A stretch of 64,000 nt of DNA, from NCBI GenBank assembly GCA_023428135.1, contig JAEYZG010000058.1, positions 1-64,000 on the forward strand, read 5' to 3'. Below are positions 61,966 to 64,000 of this stretch, piece after piece. The first letter of the stretch is position 1, and every line of letters starts with the position of its first letter. Source of the DNA: Bacteroidota bacterium (GTDB lineage: Bacteria; Bacteroidota; Bacteroidia; Cytophagales; Cytophagaceae). Under the pieces are notes generated by a model that had not been told where the DNA came from, did no database searches, and worked only from the letters and a program-made list of their open reading frames with translations. The translations under genes and the position numbers were made by a program.

Positions 61966-62930
61966 TTAAGGTAACTATAGATGGTGTTGAAACAGAGGTA
62001 GAACCAGGAACCACGATCCTGAATGCTGCCAGACAAATCGGAGGCGATCTTGTACCTCCAGCCATGTGTTATTACTCTAAACTTAAAGGTTCAGGAGGAA
62101 AATGCAGAACTTGTCTTGTAAAAGTATCTGCTGGTTCAGCTAAAGACCCAAGACCGATGCCGAAACTGGTTGCTTCTTGCTCCACTCCTGTTCAGGACGG
62201 TATGGTGGTACAAAACATCACTTCTCCTGAAGTTCTTGAAGCAAGAAAAGGTGTTGTCGAATTCTTATTAATCAACCACCCTCTTGATTGCCCAGTCTGT
62301 GATCAGGCTGGCGAGTGTCACCTACAGGATCTTGCGTTTGAACATGGATCTGCAAAGACGAGATACGAAGAAGAAAGAAGAACTTTCGATAAAATAGATA
62401 TCGGTAGCAAGATACAGTTGCATATGACAAGATGTATTCTATGCTATAGATGTGTCTTCACTGCAAATCAGATTACCAATGAACGTGTACATGGAGTTCT
62501 TAACAGAGGAGATGCTGCCGAAATCGGCACTTACATACAAAACGTAATTGAAAATGATTTTTCAGGAAATGTAATTGATGTTTGCCCTGTTGGAGCTCTT
62601 ACTGATAAAACATTCCGCTTCAAAAGCAGGGTTTGGTTTGTAAAACCAATGTATGCTCACCGTAATTGCGATAAATGCTGCGGAAAAACGACGGTTTGGA
62701 TGAAAGGAGATGAAGTTTTCAGAGTTACCGGAAGAAAAGACCAGTATGGAGAAGTTGAAGATTTTATTTGCAACGATTGTAGATTTGAGAAAAAATTAGC
62801 CAGCGACTGGACTGTAGAAGGACCTGCTCCTATTCAGAGAAATTCTGTTCAGGCTCAAAATAAATATTTACAGGGAATAAAAGTTGATGCACCGAAGAAC
62901 ATAGGTTATGGAAATATTTCTGATAGATAA
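61962..62930 (+). CDS. nuoG: NADH-quinone oxidoreductase subunit G, short form
   Basis: A 322-residue version of NuoG that ends after the iron-sulfur domains; full-length NuoG is about 700-900 residues. It has the [2Fe-2S] ligands (CYYSKLKGSGGKCRTC), the His/Cys cluster HPLDCPVCDQAGECHLQD, the [4Fe-4S] ligands CILCYRCV and CPVGAL, and the beginning of the Mo/W-bis-MGD Fe4S4 domain (RNCDKCCGK; CNDCRF), perhaps binding an N7-like cluster. The molybdopterin-type domain is absent, as in other Bacteroidota. The last 23 bp overlap nuoH. The frame is intact, so this is not a recent truncation. Confidence 0.93.
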   Translation: MIKVTIDGVETEVEPGTTILNAARQIGGDLVPPAMCYYSKLKGSGGKCRTCLVKVSAGSAKDPRPMPKLVASCSTPVQDGMVVQNITSPEVLEARKGVVEFLLINHPLDCPVCDQAGECHLQDLAFEHGSAKTRYEEERRTFDKIDIGSKIQLHMTRCILCYRCVFTANQITNERVHGVLNRGDAAEIGTYIQNVIENDFSGNVIDVCPVGALTDKTFRFKSRVWFVKPMYAHRNCDKCCGKTTVWMKGDEVFRVTGRKDQYGEVEDFICNDCRFEKKLASDWTVEGPAPIQRNSVQAQNKYLQGIKVDAPKNIGYGNISDR

Positions 62931-63951
62931 GATAGTTTTAATTGTAGCCGTCTTCGGCATTACACTTTTATTTGCGCTATACAGCACATATGCTGAAAGG
63001 AAAGTAGCTGCATTTATTCAGGACAGACTGGGTCCTAACAGAGCTGGAGTTTTCGGTCTTCTTCAGCCACTTGCAGATGGAGTAAAATTCTTTTTAAAAG
63101 AAGAGTTTATACCTAAGCATGCAGATAAGGCCTTGTTTATTTTAGGTCCATCTGTATCCATGACAACTGCACTAATGACAAGTGCGGTAATTCCTTGGGG
63201 TAATTCACTTGAATTATTTGACAGGGTTATCAGCCTGCAAATCACGGACCTTAACATCGGTGTGCTTTATGTATTTGCAGTTGTTTCCATTGGAGTTTAC
63301 GGAATTATGATTGGAGGATGGGCTTCAAACAATAAATTCTCACTTCTTGGAGCCTTGAGAGCTAGCTCACAGATGATCAGTTATGAGATTGCCATGGGTT
63401 TATCTATCATTGCCCTTATAATGACCACAGGAACATTAAGCCTTGGTGAAATTGTACAACAGCAGGGTACTCCAATATTCGGAATATCTGGAGCTTCCTG
63501 GAACATCATCTATCAGCCTCTGGGATTCTTCATCTTTTTGATTTGTGCTTTCGCAGAATGTAACAGGACTCCGTTTGACCTTCCTGAATCTGAAAATGAA
63601 CTTGTAGGAGGTTATCATACAGAGTATAGCAGTATGAAACTTGGCTTCTTCCTCTTCGCAGAATATACCAACATGTTCATATCTGCTGCGATTATGAGCT
63701 CGCTTTATTTCGGAGGATATAATTTCCCGTTTATGGATCAATTAGGGTTACCTCATAATCTGGTAACTATCCTGGGAACAACATTCCTTTTTGCGAAAAT
63801 CGTATTGTTCATATTCCTATTCATGTGGGTAAGATGGACTCTTCCGAGATTCAGATACGATCAATTGATGAGAATGGGCTGGAAAATGCTTATACCATTG
63901 GCATTGATCAACATAATTATTACAGGACTTTTAATCATAGTATTAAAATAA
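62908..63951 (+). CDS. nuoH: NADH-quinone oxidoreductase subunit H
   Basis: A 347-residue membrane subunit with eight predicted helices, forming the quinone tunnel base and the first half-channel. The loops RKVAAFIQDRLGPNRAGVFGLLQPLADGVKF-type (in two parts: AAFIQDRLGPNRAG and QPLADGVKFF), AECNRTPFDLPESENELVGG and WVRWTLPRFRYDQLM are all conserved. Its ATG lies inside the end of nuoG, a 23-bp overlap. nuoI follows after 6 bp. Confidence 0.96.
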   Translation: MEIFLIDKIVLIVAVFGITLLFALYSTYAERKVAAFIQDRLGPNRAGVFGLLQPLADGVKFFLKEEFIPKHADKALFILGPSVSMTTALMTSAVIPWGNSLELFDRVISLQITDLNIGVLYVFAVVSIGVYGIMIGGWASNNKFSLLGALRASSQMISYEIAMGLSIIALIMTTGTLSLGEIVQQQGTPIFGISGASWNIIYQPLGFFIFLICAFAECNRTPFDLPESENELVGGYHTEYSSMKLGFFLFAEYTNMFISAAIMSSLYFGGYNFPFMDQLGLPHNLVTILGTTFLFAKIVLFIFLFMWVRWTLPRFRYDQLMRMGWKMLIPLALINIIITGLLIIVLK

Positions 63952-63957
63952 TCAGTT

Positions 63958-64000
63958 ATGCACTCTTTATCTAACAGATCAAAGGTTGTCGTAAATAAAG
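63958..64000 (+). CDS. nuoI: NADH-quinone oxidoreductase subunit I (5' end only)
   Basis: The first 14 codons (MHSLSNRSKVVVNK) of the next gene, cut by the window edge. This start matches the N-terminus usual for Bacteroidota NuoI (LSNRSKVV), the two-[4Fe-4S]-cluster subunit, and the position after nuoH fits the normal nuo order. Confidence 0.75.
   Translation, partial: MHSLSNRSKVVVNK

Noticed and set aside
61962..62930. NuoG as a pseudogene by truncation
   Set aside because: The frame is intact, overlaps nuoH normally, and short NuoG is usual in this phylum.

Overview
The window is AT-rich chromosomal DNA from a member of the Bacteroidota, most likely a free-living Cytophagia-type bacterium. 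The evidence is a subtilase and a giant sugar dehydrogenase with type IX secretion (T9SS) C-terminal domains, SprB repeats of the gliding-adhesin type, a GT3 (eukaryote-type) glycogen synthase, an NuoG without its molybdopterin domain, a near-perfect Bacteroidota promoter (TTG, 20 bp, TAGCTTTG) before a tRNA gene, and almost no Shine-Dalgarno sequences. No phage, insertion sequence, CRISPR array or rRNA is visible. The content is mostly core and envelope genes.

Layout. 1-0.9 kb: 5' part of menC and a small secreted lysine-rich protein. 0.9-7.2 kb: a Dph6-like PP-loop ATPase, then (minus strand) rpe, a TonB-dependent receptor, an LpoB-like lipoprotein and a COG3014-like lipoprotein. 7.2-11.3 kb: mnmA overlapping a lipoprotein and a T9SS-exported subtilase; a small DUF6952-like protein and a thioredoxin. 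11.4-13.0 kb (plus): a degenerate TrpF-like protein coupled to a PfkB-type sugar kinase. 13.0-21.8 kb (minus): a tight operon of TPR protein, beta-barrel, HU-TM-SPOR protein, TonB, folC and trmB. 21.9-27.7 kb: holA, tyrS, a secreted protein of unknown function, a patatin/MBL-hydrolase pair and accA. 28.0-32.0 kb (plus): glycogen synthase and a two-subunit transketolase. 32.2-37.9 kb: a 1903-residue secreted multidomain protein. 38.2-48.2 kb: tRNA-Asp, small enzymes, MscS, two MFS carriers, an exported DnaJ-type zinc-finger protein, rlmH, an RqcH/NFACT protein, a DoxX protein and an HDAC-like deacetylase. 48.2-57.0 kb (minus): mltG, a GH63-like glucosidase, a secreted protein, a 953-residue metallopeptidase-propeller-barrel protein and a CNNM/CBS protein. 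57.3-64.0 kb (plus): nuoABCDEFGH and the start of nuoI (complex I), running off the window.

The least explained parts are the envelope operon at 13-21.8 kb, in which a predicted cytoplasmic HU-fold domain is joined through one membrane helix to a periplasmic peptidoglycan-binding SPOR domain next to TonB, a barrel and a giant TPR protein; the 953-residue peptidase-propeller-barrel protein; and the giant T9SS sugar dehydrogenase. All functional calls are from reading the sequence; no database search was run.
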